DNA from: Basidiobolus meristosporus CBS 931.73 | Taxonomy: Eukaryota; Basidiobolomycota; Basidiobolomycetes; Basidiobolales; Basidiobolaceae | Length of the DNA stretch: 64,000 nt | Assembly (NCBI GenBank): GCA_002104905.1 | Contig: MCFE01000209.1 | Span: 1 to 64,000, forward strand | Direction: 5' to 3' | Shown: one piece after another, positions 1 to 11,900 of the stretch | Position numbering within the stretch: the first letter of the stretch is position 1 | Layout: every line of letters starts with the position of its first letter | Program-made: the position numbers and the translations under genes | Notes under the pieces: generated by a model | The model's input: only the letters and a program-made list of their open reading frames with translations | Told to the model about the DNA's origin: nothing | The model's database searches: none

Positions 1-1
1 C

Positions 2-2274
2 AAAATTCATGGGATAAAGCAAGAGACTACTCTACCATACTCCCCACAGCAAAATGGAGTAGCAGAACAAGCTAACAGATCAATAATTGATACGGCAAGA
101 TCTATGATCCATGATCAAAAATTATCCTATGATTTTTGGGCGGAATCAGTTACCACTGCTGTATATCTTAAAAATAGGAGTTATAACAGAATACTTTGTG
201 ATTCTACTCCATTTGAAGCATGGTATGGATACAGACCAAGTGCAGAACATCTAAGAATATTTGGGTGTACAGCATATGCCAAAATACTGGCCGGAAATCA
301 GTCAAAATTTGAGCCAAAAAGTGTAAAATGCATATTTTTGGGCTACTGCAATGAGAGTAAGGCATACAGACTCTACAATACTGAAGCAAAGAAGCTGATC
401 AAGTCCAGGGATGTGTTGTTTGATGAAAATTCAAAATTTTCACAAAAAATGACATCAGATGATGACAAAAATTTGATCTCAAGTCCACCAATTGTCAGGA
501 TTGAATCAGAGCAAAACAATGAAAATTTTTTCACTCCAGAGGACTCTACAACCGTGGTTCAGCCAGAATCAGTGCCCAGGAATATCCCAGAAGTGATCAT
601 TCCAGTATCAAATGCCCGGAGATCCAATCGGACAAGAAATAGCCCAAATTACTATATCAATGAGGGTACAAACTTAGCCTATGCCTATTCAGTCCATGTT
701 GATGAACCCCAGACTGTAAAAGAGGCCCTAAATAGCCCTCAGATGAAGTTTTGGAGATCTGCAATGACTGAGGAATATCAGGCACTGATGGAAAATCAAA
801 CTTGGAACTTAGTCAAATTACCAATCGACCGAAATCAATTGGATGCAGATGGGTCTTCAAGACAAAATACAAGGCTGATGGTACAATTGAAAGATACAAA
901 GCAAGACTTGTAGCCAAAGGATACTCTCAAACAAAAGGACTTGACTATACTGAGACCTTTGCACCGGTAGCCAAGTTTAATTCCATCAGATTAATATTGG
1001 CTATTGCAGCCAAATATAAGTTTTTTATTCATCAAATGGATGTAAAAACTGCATTTTTGAATGGAGAACTTGATGAGGACGTGTATATGGACCAGCCTGA
1101 TGGGTTTGTTGACCAAAATAACCCCCATTTGGTCTGCAAGCTTAAAAAGTCACTATATGGTCTCAAACAATCACCAAGAGCCTGGAATTGCAAGATAGAT
1201 TCTTATTTGGAATATTTGAGTTTCAAAAGGAGTAATGCTGACTATAGTATGTACTATAAGCCAGATAGAGCAAATTGAGTTCTATTAGCTCTATATGTGG
1301 ATGATCTTATTATAGCCGCCAATAACCTAGAAACATTGGAAGAGACTAAATCCAGCCTATCTAAGGAGTTCAAGATGTCTGATCTAGGAGAACTTAGTTA
1401 CTACTTAGGGATTAAGTTCTCCATAGACAGAAGTACCCAGACTATTACCCTAAGCCAATCCAAGTATATTCAAGATATACTAAAGAAGTACAACATGGAA
1501 GACTGTAAACCGGCAGCTACCCCAATGGAGACAAACCTTAACTTGGTCAAAACGCAACCAAATCAAGAGAGCTTGGTGCCATCTGAAAGCCCTGACTTTC
1601 CTTATCAATCTATGGTTGGCAGTCTGATGTATATCATGCTTGGAACACGTCCAGATATCTCATATTCAGTGGGAGTTGTCAGCCAACATAATCAGAATTA
1701 TGGATCTGATCATATTGCAGCAGTTAAGCGGATTTTTAGATACCTAAAAGAAACTGCTGATATCTGCTTAAGATACACTTATAAGGATTCAGAACAGGAT
1801 CTTGTGGGATACTCTGATGCTGATTGGGGACAAAATTTAGAAGACAGAAGATCCACCACAGGATACACCTTTCTTTACTGTAAAGGAGCAATTTCATGGA
1901 ATTCAAGAAAGCAACCAACCGTAGCACTTTCTACTACAGAGGCAGAGTATATGGCAGCCTGCAAAGCTACAAAAGAAGCAATGTGGCTAAGAAAGCTCTT
2001 TACAGATTTAGGCCTATGTCAAAAAACGCCTATTACTTTATTTCAAGATAATCAAGGATGTATACAATTAGGTAGAAATCCAACTTTTCATGCTAGAACC
2101 ATGCACATAGATATTAGACATCATTTCATACGTGAAGCTATAGAGAATAACTTAGTTAGCTTAGTTTACTGTCCTACAGATGAAATGATTGCAGACATAT
2201 TTACCAAACCATTAGCTAGAGACAAGTTTGAATATCTTAGGTCAAAATTAGGACTAGTCAGTATGAACATTTAG
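2..2274 (+). pseudogene. copia pol remnant: integrase C-part, RT, RNase H
   Basis: The reading starts in the integrase catalytic core around the PQQNGVAEQ motif that carries the third acidic residue. It runs through RT (QMDVKTAFLNG, then YVDD at about 1293-1304) into RNase H (YSDADWG, TEAEYMA, and the FTKPLA tail) and ends at a TAG at 2272-2274. Two lesions are visible. A frameshift lies near 826-840, where one A is missing relative to the second copy. An in-frame TGA at 1276-1278, just before YVDD, replaces a proline codon of the second copy. The segment after 1279 is uninterrupted to the end. As written this copy cannot make a full polyprotein, so I call it a pseudogene. Confidence 0.9.
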
Positions 2275-2285
2275 CTGAGTGGGAG

Positions 2286-2635
2286 TGTTGTAAAAATTTG
2301 TATTCTCCACCTAAATATTCACCTAACTTAGTCACTTAGATCATCACCTTCAAATCCTAGAGAATACTGACCAAATTCCTTGTCGGGATTTACTTAGAAT
2401 ATTTTCACCAAAATACCAGGTACCCAGAACATGAAAATTCTCAAAGTTGTCCAAACAGCCCCAAAATTTGCACACATGTTCTTGGGACCTTTCTTAACCT
2501 ATTCTACGTGTTTGTAATGCCAAGACCATGTAAAAGTATAAATACTACTTTTACATTCAATAAATCATTAAGTGAAAACCACATAATCTACTTGTTCTCC
2601 AAATCACTTCCAATATCTCCAAGACTCTTACAACA
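2286..2635 (+). repeat. copia 3' LTR (copy 1)
   Basis: This 350-bp LTR starts TGTTGTAA and ends TTACAACA, a perfect 8-bp terminal inverted repeat. It follows directly on the purine-rich GAGTGGGAG tract. It aligns along its whole length with the LTRs at 57810 and 62141. A TATAAATA box and an AATAAA about 15 nt downstream lie in its last third, as expected for a U3-R boundary. Confidence 0.95.
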
Positions 2636-3159
2636 CATTGGTGGTTAATGGTCTCTCTGCTTGACTGCTTGTAGATGGTGCAACTTGTGTGGTTGTATCA
2701 GTAAAAACACCTTCAACTGAGGGTTTTGACATCAATCACCCCTCCAGAGTACTGCTCCTTAAAAGACTTGATAACATTTCTGCCATTAATGCTTGTGTTG
2801 AGTGGTGGAAATTATATTTGATTTGCATTTGGAGTCAATCATTCTTTTTTTTCAGATTATCTATTGTATGTTGCATTGTAATAATCTTTTGGCACATACT
2901 TTGCAAAATTTTTGTGGTGTGAAGTGGATGAGTATCTAGGAAGCTCTGTTTGCACCATAGCCAAAGCCTCCACAACTGGATTACTCCAACGTTATTTAGG
3001 GGTAAATCTCTCTACTTCTTCATTTACTTCCTGGGAATTGTCTGCTTGATCTTCTCCTCTTTCTTCAGGCCTCCGCCTTCTGTTAGTTCTTCTTTGTCTC
3101 CTATGCTGCATTAAATCAAACGTAACTGTATTTTCTGCTTCTGATGATCTTTTATCCAT
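2636..3159 (-). pseudogene. Decayed minus-strand coding debris, unidentified
   Basis: On the minus strand an ATG at 3159 opens a 55-codon frame ending at 2992. Its product is highly charged, with an arginine cluster (HRRQRRTNRRRR) and an acidic tail. Frame-shifted, stop-interrupted coding-like sequence continues downstream to the copia LTR edge at 2636, including a short frame starting MSKPSVEGVFTD near 2733 that is cut by the LTR. This suggests the copia element jumped into an older gene or element. The charged N-terminus would suit a retroelement Gag or a nuclear protein, but I recognise no family. Confidence 0.35.
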
Positions 3160-3423
3160 ATTTTATGGAAACAAGTAATTTCCATCCTTCCTTTTGCTTG
3201 TCCACTACTTATTTTTTATAAATGTAATGGAGCATGAGTTTTACTCTTGAATTATTTATCTTTTAAGCAAGTCAAGATTTCACCATTTGGTGACTTTTCT
3301 CCCCTAACCCTCCCCTGCCATTCTTTCTAGGAATTTCTTCAGATTAACTTGGCTTCTTCAGATGCTGGTCATAAGTAAATAAAGATTCCAAATCCAGGTG
3401 GCTTTCATCTGCCTAACCCCAAG

Positions 3424-3771
3424 ACTTGCAAATTTTGTAATTACACCTAGATATCCACCTAATTTAGTTATTTAGGTCATTACTTTCAAAGCCTAGTGAG
3501 TTCTGGCCAAATTTCTTGTTGGGATTTACTTGGAATATTTACACCAAAATATCAGGTACCCAAAACATGCAATATCTTGAAGTAGACCAAGCAGCACCAC
3601 ACTTTGCACACATACTCCTGGGACCTTTGTGGACATATTGTACATGTTTGTTTTGCCAATATCATACAAAAGTACAAATACTACTTTTGCATTGAATAAG
3701 CCATTAAGTGAAAACCACATTTTCTACTTGTTCTCCCAATCACTTCTAATATTGCCAAAACTCTAACAGCA
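3424..3771 (+). repeat. Eroded solo LTR of the same copia family
   Basis: About 348 bp align end to end with the copia LTRs, including the ACACCAAAATA, CTTTGCACACAT and AAGTGAAAACCACAT blocks, but with many substitutions. The terminal repeats have decayed (ends near ACTTGC and AACAGCA). No internal coding sequence flanks it and no matching 5-bp target duplication is obvious. It is best read as an old solo LTR left after LTR-LTR recombination. Boundaries are good to a few bases. Confidence 0.85.
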
Positions 3772-5178
3772 ATCTTAACCACAAGTGCCATCTTAGGTAT
3801 TCTTATGTTCTGCGCATTTTACATTGTGGTTAGGTAGTTCAAGTACACCCAATCAAGAATTTGCATCAAAGATACTTTAGTTCATAAGTTATAATCCAGG
3901 TGAAATGCACAGCTATACAAGGAGCTATCTAACCAAATATAACCAACTTGGCTACCAGAATTCCCCCGCGTTCAACAAAAAATACAATATTACTTTGCAT
4001 TCGTGTCTATAGATTGAGTAAAGTATTTATGAAAGTTCGCTGCTATTGAAATAACCTACAGAATTGTATCGTCACCCCACTCCCATAGACTAAGTCTTCT
4101 TTTGAAGTAGGATTAATTCCAGTCAATACTTAACAATGCAGGGAGTGAGTGAGGTGACTACACTCGAGATGTTATATTAAAATAGCCATCATCACAAATA
4201 ACTGATGTAGTTGGCAGCATGGGGCGCATATTTCGTTGTAATACCCGATATTGTACTCCCCAAATAAGCCTTAGACTGTTGGAGAGACTGTACCGAGGCG
4301 AATGCTCGTTGAGTAAATAAGAACGGCTGTGCACTTACGGTCAATATTATGCTAGCTACCATATTGAGCGCTAGGTTGCCTTGGAGATAACTAGCAGTTT
4401 AGGCGTGTTCCAAAGTTCCATCAAGTAATTTTGGAAACTGCCATTGGCTCGAACAAGCACCCTATATGATAACTAGCTCAATCTGCAGGGTTAGAAGTGC
4501 CGATTAATCTTGGACCGATAAGCTTGTTTGCTTTTTGACCGTCTATGTAATGTTCTATTCGGAGAACAAATATCAGATTGGGCCAAAGATCCATAGGGCA
4601 TATATGTGCTCTGAGTAGTTTTATCCAGTTCATTAGGAACCTTTGGTGTGACGACACTGATTCTACATTTGCTACAAACTATACACAAGTTGCATCTTAC
4701 TTAGGATCGGGCAGTTTCAACATAATTGTTGTAGGCAAGTGATTGTTCCATCTATCGTATAACTGGCTGGAGGTTTTAGTATGCAAGGCTAAGTCACGGA
4801 ATACTGCTGATTTTAACACTGATCCACGCCACATACTATTAAACAAGGTCGGGGTTTGATCAAGTAAAATATTCACAGTCACCAAGTCTTTTCATAGATG
4901 CTAATGATCAGACGAGGGTGTAAAATGGATAGCGTGCTTGAATGCGATTAAAATTCGGGCCCCTTGATGATAGAGCAATTTGCATAGCACCAGGTTGCTT
5001 ATTTAGCATGTAAAGGAAATACTCGTCTCAATTGGTTCATCGGCCAACTGAATCTCTCTGTTCTGCATCAAGATGCGGGCATTTAGACTCTTTAGTCATT
5101 GTTGCACTCCCATAAATAAGCCATGGCAACCAAACCTCTCCCCACCACCAACAACAAGAAGTCCTTCTATATTCACCC
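3772..5178. other. Intergenic; presumed NRPS 5' flank
   Basis: I see no gene here on either strand; only short minus-strand frames without coding character exist at 4491-4885. The region must hold the NRPS promoter and 5' UTR. A small upstream frame begins at ATG 5123 and encodes 19 residues. Its stop codon overlaps the presumed NRPS start as ATGA at 5179-5182. The sequence before the uORF reads CATAAATAAG, too close to that ATG to be its TATA box. Confidence 0.5.
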
Positions 5179-5945
5179 ATGACTGGCATCTGTCAATTCC
5201 CATATTTGTTAACCGGTGATTTCGAGCACAACACTGCCATGGCCGGATTTCTTGTTAGTGAACTCAAGGCAATTGATTTAAGTATCTTACACCAGCATGC
5301 GACTCTGAAAGGGATTAATGGCATTGAAAAATCTCTGGTGTATGCTACATGGATGATTATGCTGAACCTGTACACCGGGAACTCAGACATTACTTTTGGA
5401 GTGAACCTTCCTCATCCTCAGGTATCAATGTTGCTGGGAGATTTACATATTTTCCAGTCAACATATGACCAGGAAATCGCCGAACTCAATGTTAGCTGCT
5501 GGCTGAAGCGCCTAGCACTTATCCAAACCCCATCGTCTCTCAGTTTTGTCGACTTTAATATAGAAACTGCTAGTAACTTTAACACTTGTGTCATCTTCTC
5601 AGATCGACAAGCTCCCATAGATGCCTTCAATTTCAAGGTAATTCATTGCAAATGTGTGAAGCCCCAATTGCTAATACTGACACTTTCCGCTTTAATAAGC
5701 AATTTGCCATCTGTCTAGAAGTATACCAAGCTGAAGATAGCGCCGCTATTCGCATGACCTTTGCAAATAGCCATATTCAGCAAGACCAGGGGATACTGAT
5801 TGTCGACCAGTTTATTCATATTGCTAGAACGTTACTAAACAATCTTGATGCACCCTTGAATACTCTCAATTGGACCCCAGAAAACGAAAAGCACTTACTC
5901 TTGACCGAATGGCAGCAAGGCAAGTCGGATTATGTCCGAGTGCTT
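5179..5945 (+). other. NRPS: N-terminal truncated condensation domain (C0)
   Basis: The first ~245 residues align with the C-terminal half of a C domain: ATWMIMLNLYTG..DITFG corresponds to ATWAILLR.YT...DVVFG in C3. The intron at 5638 then joins into the strand QFAICLEV. The N-terminal half with the catalytic HHxxxDG motif is absent, and the VGPCI region is degraded. It cannot catalyse condensation in the usual way. It may be a vestige left by loss of an upstream module, or a structural cap before the loading module. Confidence 0.75.
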
Positions 5946-8900
5946 GATGATAGCTGCATTCATCATCTGATCGAAGAGCAAGTCAAGAAGACGCCGGACA
6001 ATATTGCACTCCAATTCGAGGACAAAGAACTGGTCACATACTCGGAGCTAAACAAACGAGCCAATAAGCTTGCGCATTCTCTAATCAAGCTTGGTGTGCA
6101 ACTTGACAACGTGGTACCGTTATGCATCGACAAGTCCATCAATATGGTGGTTGCCATACTGGCGGTCCTTAAGGCCGGAGCTGCCTATGTGCCCCTCGAT
6201 CCAGAATACCCAAAGGATCGGATTCGTTTCATCGTACGAGATACAAGTGCAAAAGTTTGTATCACCACAAGCAACTTGCAGAGTACGTTTGCTGAGGGGC
6301 ACAGTCTTCAATTACTAATCGTGGATGAGTTCGATTTTGGTAGTAGTGAAAGATCGGAACTGAACCCCGTCATCCCTGGATTGAAGTCCTCGAATCTTTG
6401 CTACCTAATATTCACCTCGGGCTCCACTGGGAAGCCAAAAGGAGTCATGCTAGAGCATCGTTGCGTCGTTAATTACGTAGCTGCTCACCAGAAGATTCTG
6501 AATTTGACCATGGATGATCGATTCCTCCAGTTCGCCAACTACACCTTTGATGCATCCATACTTGATCTGTTTGTGAATCTGATCACTGGATCCCGTCTAT
6601 GCTTGGCATCCAAGAACAATTTGCTAACAAATCTCTCCGGAATGATGAACCTGATGAATGTTACCGCGGCACAGCTTACTACGACCGTAGCTTCCTTGGT
6701 GGATCCAAATTCTGTACCTACGCTCAAGCTACTTCAGCAAGGTGGTGAAATGCTGACCAGATCCGTTAGAGATGCCTGGGCTAGCAAAGTCAAGTTACAC
6801 AATGGCTACGGGCCGACCGAAACCGCCGTATACACCATTATCAAGGAGTCGGTGCAGCAATCCACCTCATGCGCAAATATTGGGTGGCCCATTGGTCGTA
6901 GTAAGGTTCTCATCCTGAATGACAAGTTGGAGCTGATCCCATTGGGAGCAGTAGGTGAGCTTTGCATTGGTGGGCCACAACTTGCCCGAGGATATCTTAA
7001 TCGACCCGATCTGACGGAAAAAAGCTTTGTCAGCTCTCCGTTTAATCATGGTGAACGTTTGTACAGAACGGGAGATCTGGGAAGATTCAATCCTGATGGC
7101 TCGATCACCATCCTTGGGCGTAAGGATAACCAAGTCAAGTTGAACGGGCTAAGAATAGAAATAGAAGAAATAGAACATGTATTGAATCAATCTCCTGTGG
7201 TTAACCGCGTATCCGTCAGACTGTTGGATCGGAAATCGAAGACATCTAAGGCGAGTAAAGTGCTGGTGGCTTTCGTAACTCTCATCAACAAAATGTCGGA
7301 TGAAGAGTCAGTATCGGTTCTGGAATTGAAAGACTGCCCAGAAGTGAGTCAAATACAAGAGTCAGTTCGGAACCAGCTTCCACCATATATGGTGCCCACA
7401 ATGTGGGTGCCACTGACAAAGATGCCCATCAATACTAGTGGAAAAACTGACTTGAAAACTTTAGAACTCTTGTATACAAGCCTCGAAATTGTCCAAGAAG
7501 TCAAGGAGGCCAAAGACATGCCTACCTCTACTATGGAAAAACTACTGCAGGAGGTTTGGGGAGAGGTGCTGAATGTTGAAAAATCCGCCATTGGCACTGG
7601 TGATTCATTCTATCACTTGGGTGGCGACTCCATTTCCGCTATCCAAATATCCGCCCAATGTCGTCAAAGCGGTGTGGAAGTGTCTGTCCAGAGCATATTA
7701 CAACATCCCACCATCCGTCAGCTGGTAAACTATGCTCAGTTCACAACATTGGCTTTAGAGAAGCAGAGTATAGAGGAGGATGAGAACGATTGGAATGATA
7801 TTCCGTTCACCCCAATTCAGCACCAATTCTTCGGCATGACCCAGCCTGAAGTCAATCACTTCCATTTGTCGTGGTTGGTGAGTGTGAAGCATCCAATCGA
7901 GCTTTCTGCGCTCAGAGGCGCATTATTCGAGCTGATTAACCACCATGATATGCTCAGGACTCGTTTCACCCAAGAACCAGGTCGCTGGAGACAATGGTTG
8001 GCTTCCAACGAACAGACTAATTTCGAGGTGCAGCGTCACCAAGTCACTGGTGTGGAGGAGCTGAAGTCAAGTGTTCTGAAAATACAACGAAGTCTAAACC
8101 TTGAGACTGGTCCAGTATCATCGTTCGCGATCTATGATCTACCATCCGGTGATCAGCTGTTATTCATGACCATCCATCACTACATCATTGATCTTGTTTC
8201 GTGGCGTATCTTTTGGGAGGATCTAGAGAAGTTACTGAGTGGACAGTCCTTGTCGTACAAAACACTGTCATTCAGAAAGTGGAGTAAGCTGCTTCAAAAG
8301 CATGCTGAGACCTTGACAGTTGAGGATTGGCCGCAACAAGCGCCAATCGAGCCGTTAGATATTGATATGTCCAAGCTTCATCTGAACACAATGGAAACGG
8401 TGGAAACATTATCCTTCACCCTAGATAGTGAGCATACCACTCTACTCTTCGGCAGAAGTAATGATGCTTACGGTACGGAGGCCGTTGACTTCATGCTTTC
8501 CACTCTTGCTACCTCTTATTGTGATGTGTTCCAGACCAATTCCATTACCTTTGCTACGGAAGGCCACGGGCGTGAGCCGTGGGATGACTCCATCGATGTG
8601 TCCAGGACAATTGGCTGGTTCACTTCCATTTATCCAGTCACCATCCAGAGAAAACATGGTGATTCACTGATAGATGTACTGAAGCAGACGAAGGACACTC
8701 GTCGAGCAATTCCTAATCACGGATTGGACTATGGGCTTCTTCGTTATCTAAACTCAGAGATATCCTCTAAATTTAGTAACGATTGTTTCCAGGTTGGCTT
8801 CAACTATTTCGGGCGATTCCAGCATTTGGAGAAGGGTCGCTCTCTGTTTCAACAAGCAGAGGAGCAGTATACATTTGACTTGAATATGATTGGCCCCAAG

Positions 8901-11900
8901 TGGAGAAGAATGAATGCAATCGAAGTTGAAGTCACGATTCAACGTGACGATCTGAGTGCCTCGATATCTTACAGCAACAAGCTACATCATGAGAAGCAGA
9001 TCATCCAATGGCTGCAGAGATGGAAGAGGGATTTGATGGAGGTTGTCCAGATTAGTGCCAGCAAGAAGAAGAGAGAACTGACCGTCTCAGATATCCCATT
9101 GCTCCACCTCCATGCCCATCAATTGAACGGATTGTTGGAAGACGTCGAAGCAAAATATGGAGGCGAGTTCTTGCAAAATATAGAAGACATGTATCCCTGT
9201 TCCTCGATGCAGGAGGGCCTGATCGTTGGAAATGCCCGCTCAGCCTCATCGTATCATGTTCAAGATGTATATACTCTGCCCGATGGAGTAGACGAGGATC
9301 GGTTAGTCTCAGCCTGGAGATGCACTGTCAATGACCTACCCATACTGCGAACTGTATTCATAGATAGTTCCATCTCTTCAGTCACCTTAGGAGCATACAT
9401 CCAAGTCGTCCTGCGACATCTCGATGTCGATTTCCAGCATATATGTCCAGGGAATCAAGATGATGATGCTGTACTGAATCAATACCTTGAAGACGATGTA
9501 GCCAAAGGATTTCCACTAGGCCAGCCTAACATACGATTATGCTTGATACGAGGTGAGAAGAATCGGATGGTTATTAGTCGCCATCATGCAATCAATGATG
9601 GTTGGTCCGATAAAATCACTATGGCTTACTTGGAAGCCGTCATCAACAATACTTCAAGACCGCCTGTCATCCCCTACAAAGATTACATTTCTTATTGCAT
9701 GAAGCAGAACGACTCATTTAGCAACGAAGCGGGTGCTGAATACTGGTCAACCTATCTAGCTGGTGCTGATGCCAGCACCTTTCCCAAGCTTGGTAACACA
9801 AATGCCCAAGCTGCGCACCACCAATTTGAATTTAGATCACAAATTCCCATGCGGGTGTTGAAGGACTTTTCAAAGGGGGCCGGTATAACTATGCTCACCT
9901 TAATTCAGGCAGCTTGGGGAATAGTCCTGCAGCCCTATTACGGAAAGGAGGACTTTGTATATGGTGTGCTCACCAATGGCCGCAATATTTCCATGAAGCA
10001 GATCAATCACGTTGTCGGGCCGTGCATTAGCACCACTCCATTAAGAGTTCAATGTCATCCGAGCACCAAAATCATGGATTGGCTACGATCACTGCATCAA
10101 AGCATGGTGGCCCGGATTCCATACGAGCATTGTGGCTTGAGACTGATTAAGCAATGGTGCAAACTGAATAATTCTCCGGTCGACTTCGATGCTATTCTGA
10201 ACTTTCAGTTGTCCGAGAAAGATGATTCAAAGCAAAAGGCGATCTTCGAAATCGAGAGAATAGTCGAGCCGACCGAGTATAGACTTTGTCTTAACGCATG
10301 GACAGAAGGAGATGAGCTTGCTTTTAGATTGGATTTTGACAATGCTACACTGACCAGTCATCTGGCCAATTACCTTTTGGATCGCTTAGAGGCTGTGATT
10401 GGCGGCATTGTCATTGCTGATAGTGGATCTACCATTGCTGATATTCCATATATGTCAAATGCTGAGCGTAACCTGATCCAATCATTCGCAACTGGTTGCA
10501 ATCAAATAGATTCCACTTCAGGATGTCTGCACCACTTATTTGAGAAACAGGTGGTCAAAACACCCAACAACATTGCAATCCGCTATGGGAGTGATCAGAT
10601 TCTTACCTACGATGACTTGAACAAGCAATCCAATCGGTTGGCCCACTACTTGGTTAGTCAAGGGGTTAGACCAGAATCGATGGTGATGCTTTGCCTGGAC
10701 AAATCTATTGAAATGATAGTGGCTATGCTGGCGGTGCTTAAAGCGGGCGGTGCGTACATACCAATAGACCCAACAAGCCCTGTAGAGCGATCCAGGTTTG
10801 TACAGAAGGAAACGGGGGCATCGGTTGTAATTACAGTAAACTTGCACAAGGAGAGATTCGAAGATATCACTCTGGTGTTAATTGACAGCGAAATTAGTGC
10901 ATTCCGCAACTACTCCTCTGAAAATCTGGACAGGGGCGAGGTCGCCGAAAACAATCTATGCTATGTGTTGTACACATCAGGCTCTACCGGGACGCCGAAA
11001 GGGGTGATGTTAGAACATTCAGCTGTGGTCAATTTCATTCATGCCATCAACGAAGTGTGCCAACTCACTTACAGCGATACCTTTCTCCAATTTGCCAACT
11101 ACACATTTGATGCTTCAGTATTCGAGATATATGCACCACTTGCAGTTGGTGCATCAATAGGGATCACTCGGATGAATCACCTGCTGGCTAATCTAGACGA
11201 ATGGATCAACAAGCTCAAGGTCACCTTTCTGATGCTGACACCAACGATTGCCACAATGATTGATCCGCTTAAAGTACCTTCGGTCAGACGAGTTTTGTTG
11301 GGCGGTGAAATGATGACCACTACGGTTCGAAACATATGGCTACCCCATGTGGAGATACATAATGCCTATGGCCCAACAGAATCGGCTGTTATGATGACGA
11401 TCAATCCTGAAGTACACTCAAATACTTCGTGCTCGAATATCGGAAAAGCAGTTGGCAACAACAGAATATATATTCTTAGTGCCGATCGCCGCCCAGTTCC
11501 GCTTGGAGTTGTTGGAGAGCTTTGTGTTGCTGGACCGCAATTGGCTCGAGGCTATCTCAACAGATCAGATCTAACTGAGAAGGCGTTTGTGACTGGCCTA
11601 TTCGTGTCGGAAGAACGTTTATACAGAAGTGGAGATCTTGCTCGATTCAATGTCGATGGATCCGTGGAGCTTATTGGAAGAATAGACAACCAGGTCAAGA
11701 TCCACGGGTTACGAATCGAATTAGATGAGATAGAGCATGTACTCCACGAACACTCCAGAGTAGCCAGAGCTTGCGTGATTCCCTTGATCACCGATGAGAG
11801 TACCAATCATAAGTCATTGGCCGCTTTCATTACCTTCCATGGCCTAATTGAGAGTAGCCTGCCTATATGCACGCCTGATGGGCCAAAGAGCGAATTGTTC

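Larger units (their letters stand above)
1..2635 (+). mobile_element. Ty1/copia retrotransposon, 3' part (copy 1)
   Basis: The left edge of the window cuts into an LTR retrotransposon. What remains is the end of integrase, reverse transcriptase, RNase H, a purine-rich stretch and a complete 3' LTR. The order integrase before RT is diagnostic of the copia (Pseudoviridae-like) class. The sequence is very close to the full-length element at 57810-62489 in the same orientation, so both belong to one family. The 5' LTR and gag lie outside the window, so target duplication and LTR age cannot be assessed here. The base following the LTR begins cattg, which would be the 3' target duplication if one exists. 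Confidence 0.95.
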
